From contig JANOZM010000014.1 in assembly GCA_031429355.1 (NCBI GenBank), positions 62,001 through 126,000 on the forward strand: a stretch of DNA of 64,000 bases, in the 5' to 3' direction. The notes beneath the pieces were generated by a model, which was given only the letters and a program-made list of their open reading frames with translations, was not told the origin of the DNA and made no database searches. Positions 52,148 to 61,399 of this stretch are shown in pieces. The DNA comes from JANOZM01 sp031429355 (GTDB taxonomy: Bacteria > Pseudomonadota > Gammaproteobacteria > Burkholderiales > Burkholderiaceae_E). The first letter of the stretch is position 1; every line of letters starts with the position of its first letter. The translations under genes were made by a program, and so were the position numbers.

Positions 52148-52786
52148 TCAAACAGGGCCGTTGTACTTCCAATGCTTCCAAGCACGTTCAACGGCCGTTG
52201 GGTACTCGGGTCGCCCGCGGCTGCCGTTGTATCGTCCCAAGGCGAGGTACAAGTCACCTTTTTCCATATCCAAGTAGTGGCGCAGAATCGTGCAGCCCAT
52301 TCGAATGTTGGTTCGCATATCAAACAGCGAGCTGGGGTCAGAGTTGCCAATAAGCTTGGTCCAAAATGGCATTACTTGCATATAACCACGCGCGCCTGCA
52401 CTCGATATTGCGTAGCGCCGAAAATAACTTTCTACTTCGATCAAACCCAACACCAGCTCGGGCTCTAACCCGGCGCGTTGCGATTCATAGCGCACCATTT
52501 TTAAAAAATCGATACGTTGTTGCGATTCAGGTTTCCACTTACGCGGCAATCGCTCGGACATTTGCGACATCCAACCGACTCGCTCTTGCGATGTTTTAAA
52601 CATCGGTTCGGGCGGCTCTTGATCGAGCTCCATCGTTTTAGACAAAGCGGTACGAACCGTGTCAGACATGGGTTCATACAATTGCTTGCCCGCGAAAACG
52701 GGGTTTCCAATCAACAATGATGATGAGATTGACGCAACCAACGCAGCGCGCGCGAAAAACTTTAAGAACATAAATTTAAAAAGCAT
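52148..52786 (-). CDS. SLT-type lytic transglycosylase
   Basis: Soluble lytic murein transglycosylase-like enzyme of 212 residues with a signal peptide (LVASISSSLLIGNPVFA). The catalytic Glu is in LVLGLIEVESYF, followed by the GARGYMQVMP and ALGRYNGSRGRPEYP blocks of the lysozyme-like fold. It is shorter than Slt70. It lies between the ABC transporter and proS on the same strand; slt-proS-rppH order is common in Burkholderiales. Confidence 0.9.
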   Translation of the reverse strand: MLFKFMFLKFFARAALVASISSSLLIGNPVFAGKQLYEPMSDTVRTALSKTMELDQEPPEPMFKTSQERVGWMSQMSERLPRKWKPESQQRIDFLKMVRYESQRAGLEPELVLGLIEVESYFRRYAISSAGARGYMQVMPFWTKLIGNSDPSSLFDMRTNIRMGCTILRHYLDMEKGDLYLALGRYNGSRGRPEYPTAVERAWKHWKYNGPV

Positions 52787-52818
52787 AAAACAGCTTTGAA
52801 CACCAATATTTAAGCGCC

Positions 52819-54567
52819 CTATTTTGCTAATTTCAATCGCGCCACGATATCGGCAACGGCATCGGCGGTCGGCACCATATCCGGAGTGGTGGCGCGACGC
52901 GACAACACTTCAAATTGATTCTCTTTTAAACCACGATCGCCCACGGTAATACGCAGTGGCACGCCAATTAGTTCCCAGTCAGCAAACATCGAACCTGGAC
53001 GCTCGCCGCGATCATCCAAAATCACATCGACTTTGGCGGCCTTTAAATCGGCGTACAACTGATCGGTAGCGGCTTTTACGGCCTCGCTGCGGTCGTAGCC
53101 TAAAGGGCAAATAACCACTTCAAATGGTGCAATCGACTTTGGCCAGATAATGCCTCGCTCGTCGTGATTTTGTTCGATAGCTGCGCCCACTAAACGAGTT
53201 ACCCCAATACCGTAGCAGCCCATTTCCATTACTTTTGGCTTGCCATCAACATCTAAAAACGTGGCATTCATGGCCTGGGAATATTGGGTTCCTAAGTAAA
53301 AAACGTGGCCTACTTCGATGCCGCGTTGAATCGCAAGCACGCCTTTACCGTCTGGGGACGGATCGCCCACTAATGCGTTACGTACGTCAGCAACTTCGGT
53401 TGGCTCTGGTAAATCGCGGCCCCAATTCATGCCGGTGTAATGAAAATCAACTTCGTTAGCGCCGCTGACAAAATCGCTCATTAGCGCAACAGTACGATCG
53501 ACAATAGTGCGAATCGGTTTGGCTGTTTTTAACGGCCCTAAGTAACCGGGTTTGCAACCAAAGTACTCGGTAATTTCCGCCTCGGAAGCAAATCGAAAAC
53601 CCTTCATACCAGCCACTTTGCCGGTTTTAATTTCGTTTAATTCGTGATCGCCACGAACTAAAACCAACACCACTTCAACGCGCGCAGGGGTTTTATCAGC
53701 AGCCGGATGATCCACTGCCAAGACCAACGATTTTAAAGTTTGCGTCAACGGCAACTTTAAATACTCGGCCACATCCGCACAGCTTGATTTAGCAGGTGTT
53801 GCTGTTTTTTCTAAGGCTTGCGCAGCAGCGGCACGCGGACCACCTAAGGCTACGCATTCTGCCAACTCGATGTTGGCGGCAAAGTCAGATGTCGGGCAAT
53901 ACACAATGGCGTCTTCGCCCGTATCGGCAATCACTTGAAACTCGTGCGAGGCCGATCCACCGATCGAACCGGTATCGGCAGCAACAGCACGGTAAGTTAG
54001 GCCAATACGATCGAAGGTACGGATGTAAGCATCGTACATATTTTGATAACTTTTTAATGCATCTTCGGGCGTGCGATCAAACGAATACGCATCTTTCATC
54101 GTAAATTCGCGACCACGCATCAAGCCAAAGCGAGGACGGCGTTCATCGCGAAATTTTGTTTGAATATGATAAAAATTCTTCGGCAAATTACGGTAGCTGC
54201 GCAACTCGGCGCGCGCGATATCGGTAATCACTTCTTCCGATGTTGGCTGCACAATAAAATCGCGGCCATGACGATCTTTAATGCGTAAAAGCTCGGGGCC
54301 GTACTTTTCCCAACGGCCCGATTCCATCCACAATTCGGCCGGTTGAATCACCGGCATTAGCAACTCGACAGCACCGGCGCCATCCATTTCACTTCTAATG
54401 ATGGCCTCGATCTTTCGGATCACCCGAAGGCCCAATGGCATGTAGCTATACACGCCGCCCGCGAGTCTGCGGATCATTCCGGCACGCGTCATGAGCTGAT
54501 GGCTAACCACTTCGGCGTCGGATGGAGCCTCTTTAAGAGTGGCTAAGTGAAATTGAGTCGCTTTCAT
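52819..54567 (-). CDS. proS: Prolyl-tRNA synthetase
   Basis: Class II aminoacyl-tRNA synthetase. The catalytic domain (residues 1-225 and 390-470) has GLRVIRKIEAIIRSEMD, the motif 2 RDERRPRFGLMRGREFTMKDAYSF and GCYGIGVTRLVGA. An editing (INS) domain for Ala-tRNA-Pro lies between (about 230-385), and the anticodon-binding domain ends the protein. 582 residues is the bacterial type. It is divergent from rppH with about 50 bp between. Confidence 0.98.
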   Translation of the reverse strand: MKATQFHLATLKEAPSDAEVVSHQLMTRAGMIRRLAGGVYSYMPLGLRVIRKIEAIIRSEMDGAGAVELLMPVIQPAELWMESGRWEKYGPELLRIKDRHGRDFIVQPTSEEVITDIARAELRSYRNLPKNFYHIQTKFRDERRPRFGLMRGREFTMKDAYSFDRTPEDALKSYQNMYDAYIRTFDRIGLTYRAVAADTGSIGGSASHEFQVIADTGEDAIVYCPTSDFAANIELAECVALGGPRAAAAQALEKTATPAKSSCADVAEYLKLPLTQTLKSLVLAVDHPAADKTPARVEVVLVLVRGDHELNEIKTGKVAGMKGFRFASEAEITEYFGCKPGYLGPLKTAKPIRTIVDRTVALMSDFVSGANEVDFHYTGMNWGRDLPEPTEVADVRNALVGDPSPDGKGVLAIQRGIEVGHVFYLGTQYSQAMNATFLDVDGKPKVMEMGCYGIGVTRLVGAAIEQNHDERGIIWPKSIAPFEVVICPLGYDRSEAVKAATDQLYADLKAAKVDVILDDRGERPGSMFADWELIGVPLRITVGDRGLKENQFEVLSRRATTPDMVPTADAVADIVARLKLAK

Positions 54568-54618
54568 AGTCTGTTGCGTTCTATAATCAAAGTAATTTAA
54601 AGAATTTAGGTGTGCAGT

Positions 54619-55215
54619 ATGCTGGATAGAGACGGCTACCGCCCCAACGTCGGCATCATCCTCTTAAACCGAAAAAATGAGGTTTTTTGGGGAAAACGGA
54701 TTAAAGAGCATTCGTGGCAGTTCCCGCAAGGCGGCATCAATCGAGGCGAAAGCCCCGAGCATGCGATGTACCGCGAATTGCAGGAAGAGGTCGGATTGCT
54801 CCCAGAGCATGTTCGCATAATCGGGCGCACCCGTGATTGGTTGCGCTACGAAGTGCCAAAGCACTGGGTCCGAACAGACTGGCGTGGGCATTATAAGGGC
54901 CAAAAGCAAATTTGGTTCCTACTTCGTATGGTCGGCAAGGATAGCGATATCCAGTTGCGGGCCACCGATCACCCCGAATTTGACGCTTGGCGCTGGAATG
55001 AGTACTGGGTTCCGCTGGAATCGGTCATCGATTTCAAGCGCGATGTGTATCAGGCTGCCCTGACGGAATTGTCGCGGTTCTTGGCGCAGCGTAAAGGTGG
55101 AGTGGGTAAAGGTGAGGCTGCTGAGGTTGAGCATCCAGAGGATGGTGCGGGGGTAGATGACGGGAATTCGGATGAAGTTGATGTACCCAATGATCCGAAT
55201 GAGGTAAAAACTTAA
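54619..55215 (+). CDS. rppH: RNA pyrophosphohydrolase RppH
   Basis: Nudix hydrolase that removes pyrophosphate from mRNA 5' ends and starts their decay. The Nudix box GGINRGESPEHAMYRELQEEVGL is complete, and the N-terminus MLDRDGYRPNVGIILLNRKNEVFWGKR matches RppH. I chose ATG at 54619 on that basis; a GTG nine bases upstream is possible. The acidic, low-complexity tail (about residues 160-198) is an extension beyond E. coli RppH. Confidence 0.95.
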   Translation: MLDRDGYRPNVGIILLNRKNEVFWGKRIKEHSWQFPQGGINRGESPEHAMYRELQEEVGLLPEHVRIIGRTRDWLRYEVPKHWVRTDWRGHYKGQKQIWFLLRMVGKDSDIQLRATDHPEFDAWRWNEYWVPLESVIDFKRDVYQAALTELSRFLAQRKGGVGKGEAAEVEHPEDGAGVDDGNSDEVDVPNDPNEVKT

Positions 55216-55216
55216 T

Positions 55217-55270
55217 TTGACTTAACGCTTTGATTTGGCTTAACGCTTTAATTTGGTTTAACGCTTTAAT
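55217..55270 (+). repeat. Three tandem 18-bp repeats
   Basis: Three units of TTGRYTTAACGCTTTRAT follow one another at 55217, 55235 and 55253. They start right after the rppH stop and end about 105 bp before the antitoxin gene. They could be binding sites for the toxin-antitoxin complex or simply slippage. The repeat is clear; a role is inference. Confidence 0.9.
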
Positions 55271-55375
55271 TTGCGAACGAAGTCGAATTGCGATCTTTTT
55301 TCCCTTCCCAGCTGAGATTGACGAAAAAAGCTCGCCAGTTTATTATGTAGATCCGTAAATGTATCTACAATCACC

Positions 55376-55621
55376 ATGAACTTGCAAATCACCAAATGGG
55401 GCAACAGTTTAGCCGTACGCATTCCCGCTGAAATGGCGCGTGGTGTCGGGCTAATCGAGGGCGACATTATTCAAGCGGCGTTGACTGCCCAAGGCGGAAT
55501 TTGTTTTCACCCTAAAAAATGGGACAGAGCGGCTTTCGTTAAAGAAATGAGCGCCGCAAGAAAGCAGATGCCGCAGGGTGTAAGCGTCATTGAAGAGTTG
55601 CGTCGAGGCGGTCAATACTAG
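55376..55621 (+). CDS. AbrB/MazE-fold antitoxin (VapB-like)
   Basis: An 81-residue protein with the SpoVT/AbrB fold: LQITKWGNSLAVRIPAEMARGVGLIEGDIIQ (residues 3-33). A C-terminal tail would wrap the toxin. It is expected to neutralise the PIN toxin encoded next and to repress its own operon. Its stop shares one base with the GTG of the toxin. Three 18-bp repeats lie upstream. Confidence 0.88.
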   Translation: MNLQITKWGNSLAVRIPAEMARGVGLIEGDIIQAALTAQGGICFHPKKWDRAAFVKEMSAARKQMPQGVSVIEELRRGGQY

Positions 55622-56055
55622 TGGTTTATGTAGACACTAGTGTTCTAGTAGCGCTGCACTTGAATGAACCTAACAGCGAACTAGCGGAGCATTGGTACGC
55701 AACTTGTGCGCAGCCAATAGTTAGCGCAGTTTGGTGCGTTACCGAATTTGCGAGCGCACTTGGAATAAAGCTAAGAACTGGGCAAATTAACACCCAGCAA
55801 TCTACAGCGGCGTGGGCTCGTTTTGAAAAGCAATGTTCTAATGATTTGCAGCTTGTTTCAATTGAAGCATCGATGTTTCATAAAGCGGCTTTGCTTGCCT
55901 TAAATTCAGAATCTAAATTACGTTCAGGCGATTCGCTGCATTTGGCTTGCGCTCTTCAGCTAAAAGCCGATTCAATTGCAACCTTCGATGGGGTGCTTTC
56001 GGCCAATGCAGAAAAACACGCTTTAAAACTGGTTTTTCCGAGCGAAAATACTTGA
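55621..56055 (+). CDS. PIN-domain ribonuclease toxin (VapC-like)
   Basis: A 144-residue PIN-domain protein. Acidic residues of the PIN site are visible: Asp4 in VYVDTS, Glu41 in VTEFASAL, and Asp in RSGDSLHLACAL and IATFDG. VapC toxins cleave tRNA or rRNA at set sites. The start is GTG, sharing a base with the antitoxin stop, a layout typical of VapBC operons. All acidic residues look intact, so the toxin may be active. Confidence 0.87.
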   Translation: MVYVDTSVLVALHLNEPNSELAEHWYATCAQPIVSAVWCVTEFASALGIKLRTGQINTQQSTAAWARFEKQCSNDLQLVSIEASMFHKAALLALNSESKLRSGDSLHLACALQLKADSIATFDGVLSANAEKHALKLVFPSENT

Positions 56056-56228
56056 GCTCGCTTTTATTTGAGCAATCAAACTTAGTACATTTTGATCAAA
56101 TGAATTAACTGTAGCTCGTCTTCAGTAGTGGGAAACCTGTGAGACCGCGAAATCGTTTATCTAGCGATCTTTACTTGAATGACCTATAGTTCAATCAACA
56201 TTTACCTCGAATCAATCAAAAAGTCTTT

Positions 56229-57365
56229 ATGGCCTACATCTATTACCTGACCCATATTCAATTCGAACCGGGCGCAATCAAATTACTAAAACAAGAATGC
56301 GAGCGCGTAGGCATATCACGCCCTCTCATCGTGACAGACCAAGGCGTTAAAGCGGCTGGGATATTAGATAAGGCTTTACTCCAACTAACTGGCCTTCAGG
56401 TTTCAGTCTTTGACCAAACCCCTTCGAACCCGACCGAAGCAGCAGTACTTGCAGCCGTAGATAGCTACAAAAAAAACAACTGCGATGGCTTGATTGCTGT
56501 GGGCGGTGGTTCATCTATGGATTGCGCTAAAGGCGTTGCCATTGCTGCCACGCATGAAGGTGCACTAACTAGCTTTGCCACAATCGAAGGCGGCTCGCCG
56601 CGCATAACCGATTGTGTTGCGCCAATTATTGCCGTACCCACCACTAGCGGCACCGGTAGCGAAGTTGCACGCGGCGCGATCATTATTGTGAACGACCAAC
56701 GCAAACTTGGGTTTCATTCATGGAACCTCGTGCCTAAAGCCGCTATTTGCGACCCAGAGTTAACGCTTGGCTTGCCGCCTTTGTTAACCGCTGCAACGGG
56801 AATGGATGCTGTAGCGCATTGCATGGAATCGTTTATGGCCGCAGCCTTTAACCCACCGGCCGATGGCATTGGTTTGGATGGATTACAGCGTGCTTGGGCG
56901 CATATCGAGCGCGCCACCCGAAACGGCAGTGATATTGAAGCGCGACTTAATTTAATGAGTGCTTCGATGCAAGGCGCGATGGCGTTCCAAAAAGGTTTGG
57001 GTTGTGTGCACAGCTTAAGTCATAGCTTGGGCGGCGTTAATCCGCGTTTGCATCACGGTACGTTAAACGCGATGTTCTTGCCCGCCGTGGTTCAATTTAA
57101 TGCCAGCGCAGTGACTGTACAAAACGAGCATCGCTTAAATCGCATGGCGCAAGCGATGAACCTTGCATCGGGCAGTGATATTCCCGCAGCCATCAAAGAC
57201 ATGAATGCGCGTTTAGGATTACCAACCGGGTTGGCCGCAATGGCTGTAGAACGTGATTGGTATCAAAAAATCATTCAAGGTGCTATAAACGATCATTGCC
57301 ACAAAACTAATCCACGCATTGCATCTGCAGAGGATTATACGCAAATTCTCGAAGATTCTATGTAA
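56229..57365 (+). CDS. Iron-containing alcohol dehydrogenase
   Basis: NAD(P)-dependent dehydrogenase of family III. GGGSSMDCAKG (about residues 96-106) is the nucleotide loop, TTSGTGSEVARGA follows, and iron ligands lie in MDAVAHCMESF and LGCVHSLSHSLGGVNPRLHHG. 378 residues is normal. Members reduce or oxidise alcohols, lactaldehyde or 4-hydroxybutyrate; the substrate here is not clear. It begins the rightward operon with the fumarate reductase-like genes, about 60 bp before the next. Confidence 0.93.
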   Translation: MAYIYYLTHIQFEPGAIKLLKQECERVGISRPLIVTDQGVKAAGILDKALLQLTGLQVSVFDQTPSNPTEAAVLAAVDSYKKNNCDGLIAVGGGSSMDCAKGVAIAATHEGALTSFATIEGGSPRITDCVAPIIAVPTTSGTGSEVARGAIIIVNDQRKLGFHSWNLVPKAAICDPELTLGLPPLLTAATGMDAVAHCMESFMAAAFNPPADGIGLDGLQRAWAHIERATRNGSDIEARLNLMSASMQGAMAFQKGLGCVHSLSHSLGGVNPRLHHGTLNAMFLPAVVQFNASAVTVQNEHRLNRMAQAMNLASGSDIPAAIKDMNARLGLPTGLAAMAVERDWYQKIIQGAINDHCHKTNPRIASAEDYTQILEDSM

Positions 57366-57426
57366 CGGCCAAAGCACCAAAGCCCTTTTAAAAATTGAAA
57401 AAAAATTTTCCTCAACGGAGACTATT

Positions 57427-58191
57427 TTGATTTCACCTAGCTCTACCGCATTGCCCGCGGCTTTAAACGTTCGTATTTGGAGGACCGCCAATGAGCAGAA
57501 CGAAAGTAGCGCAAAAGGTGAATTCGTTTCTTACGAGGTGCCTAGAAACGAAAGCCAAACCGTTTTGGATGTAGTGACCTATGTGCAGCGCCATTTAGAT
57601 CCCAGTCTGAGTTACCGATTTTCGTGCCGGGTAGGCATGTGTGGCTCGTGCGCCATGAGCGTAAACGGTGTTGCACGATGGACTTGTCGAACCCATGTTT
57701 CCAAAGTCTCTCAAAGCGGTTCGCTCGAACTCGCACCTTTGGCAAACTTGCCTGTGATTAAAGACTTAGCCACCGACATGGCGATTTTTTTTGATAAATG
57801 GGCCAGCGCCAAAGGACAGTTTAAAGGCGCTCGCAGCCGCGATGAAGACTTTGCCCTCGTCGAACCTAAGTCACCTGCTAGGCAAGCCGCCGATGCAGGT
57901 ATTGAATGCATCGGTTGTGGTGTTTGCTACGCCTCATGCGATACAGTCACTTGGCAGCCCGACTACCTTGGACCCGCTGCACTAAATCGCGCTTGGACTT
58001 TAGTCAATGACGAACGCGATGTTGCACAACGTGAAAGGCTTAAAGCCGTTTCTGGCGACGCCGGTTGCCAAGCTTGCCATACCCACACCAGTTGTACCGA
58101 GCGCTGCCCAAAAGGCTTATCGCCGACACTCAGCATCAGTGGGTTAAAGCGGTTGTCTGTAAAAGCAGCATTGCGCGGCGAACTCGAATAA
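57427..58191 (+). CDS. Succinate dehydrogenase/fumarate reductase iron-sulfur subunit
   Basis: Iron-sulfur subunit (SdhB/FrdB type). The 2Fe-2S site is SCRVGMCGSC with a later Cys in ARWTC, the 4Fe-4S site is CIGCGVCYASC, and the 3Fe-4S site is CQACHTHTSCTERCPKG. I chose TTG at 57427, which has CGGAG seven bases upstream. A longer frame begins inside the dehydrogenase gene. It links the flavoprotein at the operon end to the membrane anchors immediately downstream. Confidence 0.92.
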   Translation: MISPSSTALPAALNVRIWRTANEQNESSAKGEFVSYEVPRNESQTVLDVVTYVQRHLDPSLSYRFSCRVGMCGSCAMSVNGVARWTCRTHVSKVSQSGSLELAPLANLPVIKDLATDMAIFFDKWASAKGQFKGARSRDEDFALVEPKSPARQAADAGIECIGCGVCYASCDTVTWQPDYLGPAALNRAWTLVNDERDVAQRERLKAVSGDAGCQACHTHTSCTERCPKGLSPTLSISGLKRLSVKAALRGELE

Positions 58192-58536
58192 ATGTCATCA
58201 CAATCTTTGCAGGTAAAACTTTGGTTGGCCCAACGCATCAGTGCCGGTGTGTTGGCCCTTTGTGTTGTCGTTCATCTCATCACAATTTTTTATGCAATGC
58301 GCTCCGGTTTAAGCGCTGCTGAAATTCTTGGTAGAACTAGAGGCAATTTAGCGTTTGCATTGTTCTATGTCATTTTTGTTTTAAGCGCAGCAGTGCATGC
58401 CCCAATTGGTCTTGCACGTATTGGCCAAGAGTGGTTTTCGTGGCGCGGCCAATCTTTAAATTTAGCGTGCGCTCTACTTGGCCTAGCGATGTTGGTCACC
58501 GGGTTATTAGCAGTTTGGGGGGTCTATGCGCCGTAA
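58192..58536 (+). CDS. Succinate dehydrogenase/fumarate reductase cytochrome b-type anchor 1
   Basis: A 114-residue membrane protein with three helices (about residues 15-36, 53-76 and 90-111) and His residues in LCVVVHLI and AAVHAP that could bind heme b or quinone. It starts directly after the iron-sulfur stop (TAAATG), and overlaps the next gene by 11 bp. It is the SdhC-like anchor. Confidence 0.88.
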   Translation: MSSQSLQVKLWLAQRISAGVLALCVVVHLITIFYAMRSGLSAAEILGRTRGNLAFALFYVIFVLSAAVHAPIGLARIGQEWFSWRGQSLNLACALLGLAMLVTGLLAVWGVYAP

Positions 58537-58879
58537 CGATTCGCGTGCGCGCGGCACAGCTGGTTATCGCGCCTTCCTAATTCACCGACTTTCGGGGCTA
58601 GGCCTTGCCTTGTTTCTCCCACTGCACTTTTTAGCACTTGCACAAAGCCTGCGGGGTGAAGCGGCGTTGCAAACTTTTTTAAAATGGACTGACAACCCCT
58701 TATTCAAAATTGCCGAATGGGGACTAGTATGTTTACTGGCTGCGCATTTGTTAGGTGGTTTGCGTTTGTTATTAATCGAGCTTGGTCCATGGCGCGGGTT
58801 GCGTCTTGGTCTAATTAGGACGATGTTGTTGGTCACCGGATTGGTTGGCATTGGTCTTGCAATCATCATGTTGAATTAG
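58526..58879 (+). CDS. Succinate dehydrogenase/fumarate reductase anchor 2
   Basis: A 117-residue SdhD-like anchor with three helices. The first has HRLSGLGLALFLPLHF with two His, the second CLLAAHLLGG, the third TMLLVTGLVGIGLAIIML. It completes the B-C-D membrane complex. It overlaps the SdhC-like gene by 11 bp, and tctC follows 23 bp later. Confidence 0.88.
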   Translation: MRRNDSRARGTAGYRAFLIHRLSGLGLALFLPLHFLALAQSLRGEAALQTFLKWTDNPLFKIAEWGLVCLLAAHLLGGLRLLLIELGPWRGLRLGLIRTMLLVTGLVGIGLAIIMLN

Positions 58880-58902
58880 TTTCTTTATCGAGGGAAATAC
58901 GC

Positions 58903-59886
58903 ATGCGAACACAACAAAAACGATTTTCATTGGCGGTAGTTTTAGCGGGCCTCTGCGCGGTGTTAATCGCCCCATCCGCTTGGGCACAAACTTGGCCCGC
59001 AAAGCCGGTGAGATTAATCGTACCGTTTGCTGCAGGAGGAACCACTGATGTTGTAGCGCGTTTGTTAGCGTTACGCTTACAAGAAGCTTGGGGCCAGAAT
59101 GTAATAGTCGAGAACAAGGCTGGAGCGGGCGGCAATATCGGCGCAAATGACGTTGCAAAGGCAAGTAACGATGGCTACACGTTGCTGATGGCTTCGGGTT
59201 CGCTCACTATCAATCCGCATCTTTACGTAAAAATGCCTTTCGATACATTTAAGGATTTGATGCCGATCACCAATGTGGCTTCGGGGCCCATGGTCATTGT
59301 GGTTCACCCAACTTTTGCAGCGAAAAATATTAGCGAACTAATTGCACTAGCAAAAAGCAAACCGGGCGGTTTGAACTTTGGTTCTGCAGGTATTGGTTCG
59401 CAAGTGCATATGGCCGGAGAGAACTTTCTCCACTCCGCTGGCGTCGATCTTAAGCACGTACCCTATAAAGGCGAGTCACAAGCAATGAATGATGTTGCAG
59501 GTGCAACTGTAGAAATGATGGCTGGCAATTTGGCCGGCATGCTGCCATACATTCGTAGTGGCAGACTAAAAGCGTTGGGTGTTACCAGTGCCGAACGTAG
59601 TCCGGCAGCACCTGAAATTCCTACCGTAGCCGAATCTGGCTTGCCGGGTTTCGTGAATCAAGGTTGGTTTGGCTTGCTGGCCCCGGCGGGTACAGCCAAA
59701 GAAATAATTGAAAAAGTTCAGCGCGACACCGCGCGTATTTTGGCTACCGATGATATTAAACAACGCCTCCTAGCGGTCGGTATGGTTGCAGTAGGCAATA
59801 CCCCTGCGCAATTTACCGAGGCCATTCGTACAGAAAGTAACGGCTGGGCAAAAGTAGTTAAAGAGCGAAAGCTGCAACAACAATGA
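58903..59886 (+). CDS. TctC/Bug-family periplasmic binding protein
   Basis: Solute-binding protein of the Bug family (327 residues). The signal peptide ends PSAWAQ, then WPAKPVRLIVPFAAGGTTDVVARLL and GAGGNIGANDVAKA, the family marks. Bug proteins bind carboxylates and other acids in Betaproteobacteria, often without transporter genes nearby, as here. GAGGGA precedes the ATG. It sits inside the fumarase and reductase operon, so a C4-dicarboxylate or related acid is a likely ligand. Its stop overlaps the fumarase alpha ATG (ATGA). Confidence 0.93.
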   Translation: MRTQQKRFSLAVVLAGLCAVLIAPSAWAQTWPAKPVRLIVPFAAGGTTDVVARLLALRLQEAWGQNVIVENKAGAGGNIGANDVAKASNDGYTLLMASGSLTINPHLYVKMPFDTFKDLMPITNVASGPMVIVVHPTFAAKNISELIALAKSKPGGLNFGSAGIGSQVHMAGENFLHSAGVDLKHVPYKGESQAMNDVAGATVEMMAGNLAGMLPYIRSGRLKALGVTSAERSPAAPEIPTVAESGLPGFVNQGWFGLLAPAGTAKEIIEKVQRDTARILATDDIKQRLLAVGMVAVGNTPAQFTEAIRTESNGWAKVVKERKLQQQ

Positions 59887-60758
59887 TTCTCGATTTAATA
59901 GCTGTCGAAGAGGCCGCAAAAGCCCTGTACATCCAAGCGCTAAAGGCCTTGCCTCCCGACGTGAAGCAAGGCTTAACGCGATTGCAAGGCAGCGAAACCG
60001 ATGCAACCGCGCAATCGGTGTTGTCAACAATGGCACGCAATATTGTAATTGCTGAAGCTAACGACAACCTGCTGTGTCAAGACACGGGTATTCCTATTTA
60101 CAATATTGTGATTGGTTCAAATGTTCAGTTCGATGGCGTCGCATTAAAGGCTGCCATTGTGCGTGGCTGCACGCGTGCAACCACCGAGCATCCTTTACGC
60201 TCTTCAGTGGTACATCCCCTAACCCGCAAAAACCAACACACCAGTTGTGGCATTGGCGTTCCGGTCATTCATGTCGACTTTAATGATGTTGCCGATTGCG
60301 TAGAAATTGAAATGGTGCCAAAGGGCAGCGGCTCCGAGAACAACTCCTTTTTGCGAATGGCAGTGCCCGCCGAAGGCATTGATGCGATCAAACGTTTCGT
60401 CATCGATTGTGTCATTGCAGCGGGTGGTAAAACTTGCCCCCCAACAATCGTTGGTGTTGGGGTCGGTGGCACGTCAGATCTGTGTGTTCACTTGGCCAAG
60501 CGCGCCGCTACGCGTCCTATCGGAACGGCAAGCACGGACCCGCAAGCCGCCGAGCTTGAACAAACTTTGACCCAGGCTGTCAATTTACTGGGAGTAGGCC
60601 CTCAGGGGCTTGGTGGTGATTCAACCGCGTTTGCAGTGCATATCGAACTTGCCGCAACACATATTACGATGAACCCTGTGGCCGTCAATATGCAGTGCCA
60701 TTCGGCACGGCGTGCGCGGGCTTGGCTCAAACCCGGTAGCGTTACTTACGGATATTGA
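59883..60758 (+). CDS. Class I fumarase/tartrate dehydratase alpha subunit
   Basis: Iron-sulfur hydro-lyase alpha subunit (291 residues) with CQDTGIP, the first cluster Cys block, and HTSCGIGVPV, KTCPPTIVGVGVGG. Class I fumarases hydrate fumarate to malate; tartrate and mesaconate dehydratases share the fold. The 4Fe-4S cluster is labile to oxygen. It is coupled to tctC (ATGA) and to the beta subunit. Confidence 0.92.
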   Translation: MILDLIAVEEAAKALYIQALKALPPDVKQGLTRLQGSETDATAQSVLSTMARNIVIAEANDNLLCQDTGIPIYNIVIGSNVQFDGVALKAAIVRGCTRATTEHPLRSSVVHPLTRKNQHTSCGIGVPVIHVDFNDVADCVEIEMVPKGSGSENNSFLRMAVPAEGIDAIKRFVIDCVIAAGGKTCPPTIVGVGVGGTSDLCVHLAKRAATRPIGTASTDPQAAELEQTLTQAVNLLGVGPQGLGGDSTAFAVHIELAATHITMNPVAVNMQCHSARRARAWLKPGSVTYGY

Positions 60759-60760
60759 TC

Positions 60761-61399
60761 ATGGCCCATTACGAGCTAAACTTACCGTTAGACGAAGCCA
60801 GCGTGAGGCAATTACGCGTTAACGATACCGTTACATTGCACGGCACATTGTTTGGCATTCGCGACGCGAGCTACATTGCAATGTTTGACCGACAACGAAA
60901 AACCCGTTTCGATTTATCCGGTCACGCAGTCATTCACACTGCGCCTAATGTAAAAAAAGTACCGGTTTCAGCCGAGTTTCCCGCGGGCTACGCGCCCGTT
61001 TGTATTGGTACGACTACCAGTGATCGCATGGAGCGCTTTACCCGTTCATTGATGACGCAATGCGGCGTTCGATTCATTATCGGCAAGGGTGGAATGCGCG
61101 AAGGTTCGCAAGCAGCCTTTAGCGAATTGGGCGGTGCTTATTTGGCAATCGTGGGCGGTACTGCTGCTTTAGAAACAACTTGGATCGAGGCCATAGAGGA
61201 CGTCGATTTAGATGATTTAAACCCAGAGTCTTTGTGGAAGTTTCGCATTAAAAATTTCGGGCCACTGTTAGTTGCTATGGATTCGCACGGAGCCTCGCTT
61301 TATACCGATGTACAAGCGGCCGTAGCTGATCGTCGAGCGCAAGCGCTCGCTCATTTAGGTGTAGACACAAACACGGCTGGATCGGGTGTAGCACAATGA
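60761..61399 (+). CDS. Class I fumarase/tartrate dehydratase beta subunit
   Basis: Beta subunit completing the two-part dehydratase (about 212 residues). It shows ELNLPLDEASVRQL, VTLHGTLFGIRDASY, CIGTTTSDRMERF and IIGKGGM. I chose the ATG at 60761; a TTG at 60755 overlaps the alpha stop. It overlaps the flavoprotein gene by 4 bp (ATGA). Fumarase activity fits the reductase genes around it, but the exact acid is not proven. Confidence 0.92.
   Translation: MAHYELNLPLDEASVRQLRVNDTVTLHGTLFGIRDASYIAMFDRQRKTRFDLSGHAVIHTAPNVKKVPVSAEFPAGYAPVCIGTTTSDRMERFTRSLMTQCGVRFIIGKGGMREGSQAAFSELGGAYLAIVGGTAALETTWIEAIEDVDLDDLNPESLWKFRIKNFGPLLVAMDSHGASLYTDVQAAVADRRAQALAHLGVDTNTAGSGVAQ

Noticed and set aside
57319..57426. 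An earlier start for the iron-sulfur subunit
   Set aside because: It would begin inside the dehydrogenase gene and lacks a ribosome site, whereas TTG at 57427 has CGGAG seven bases upstream.
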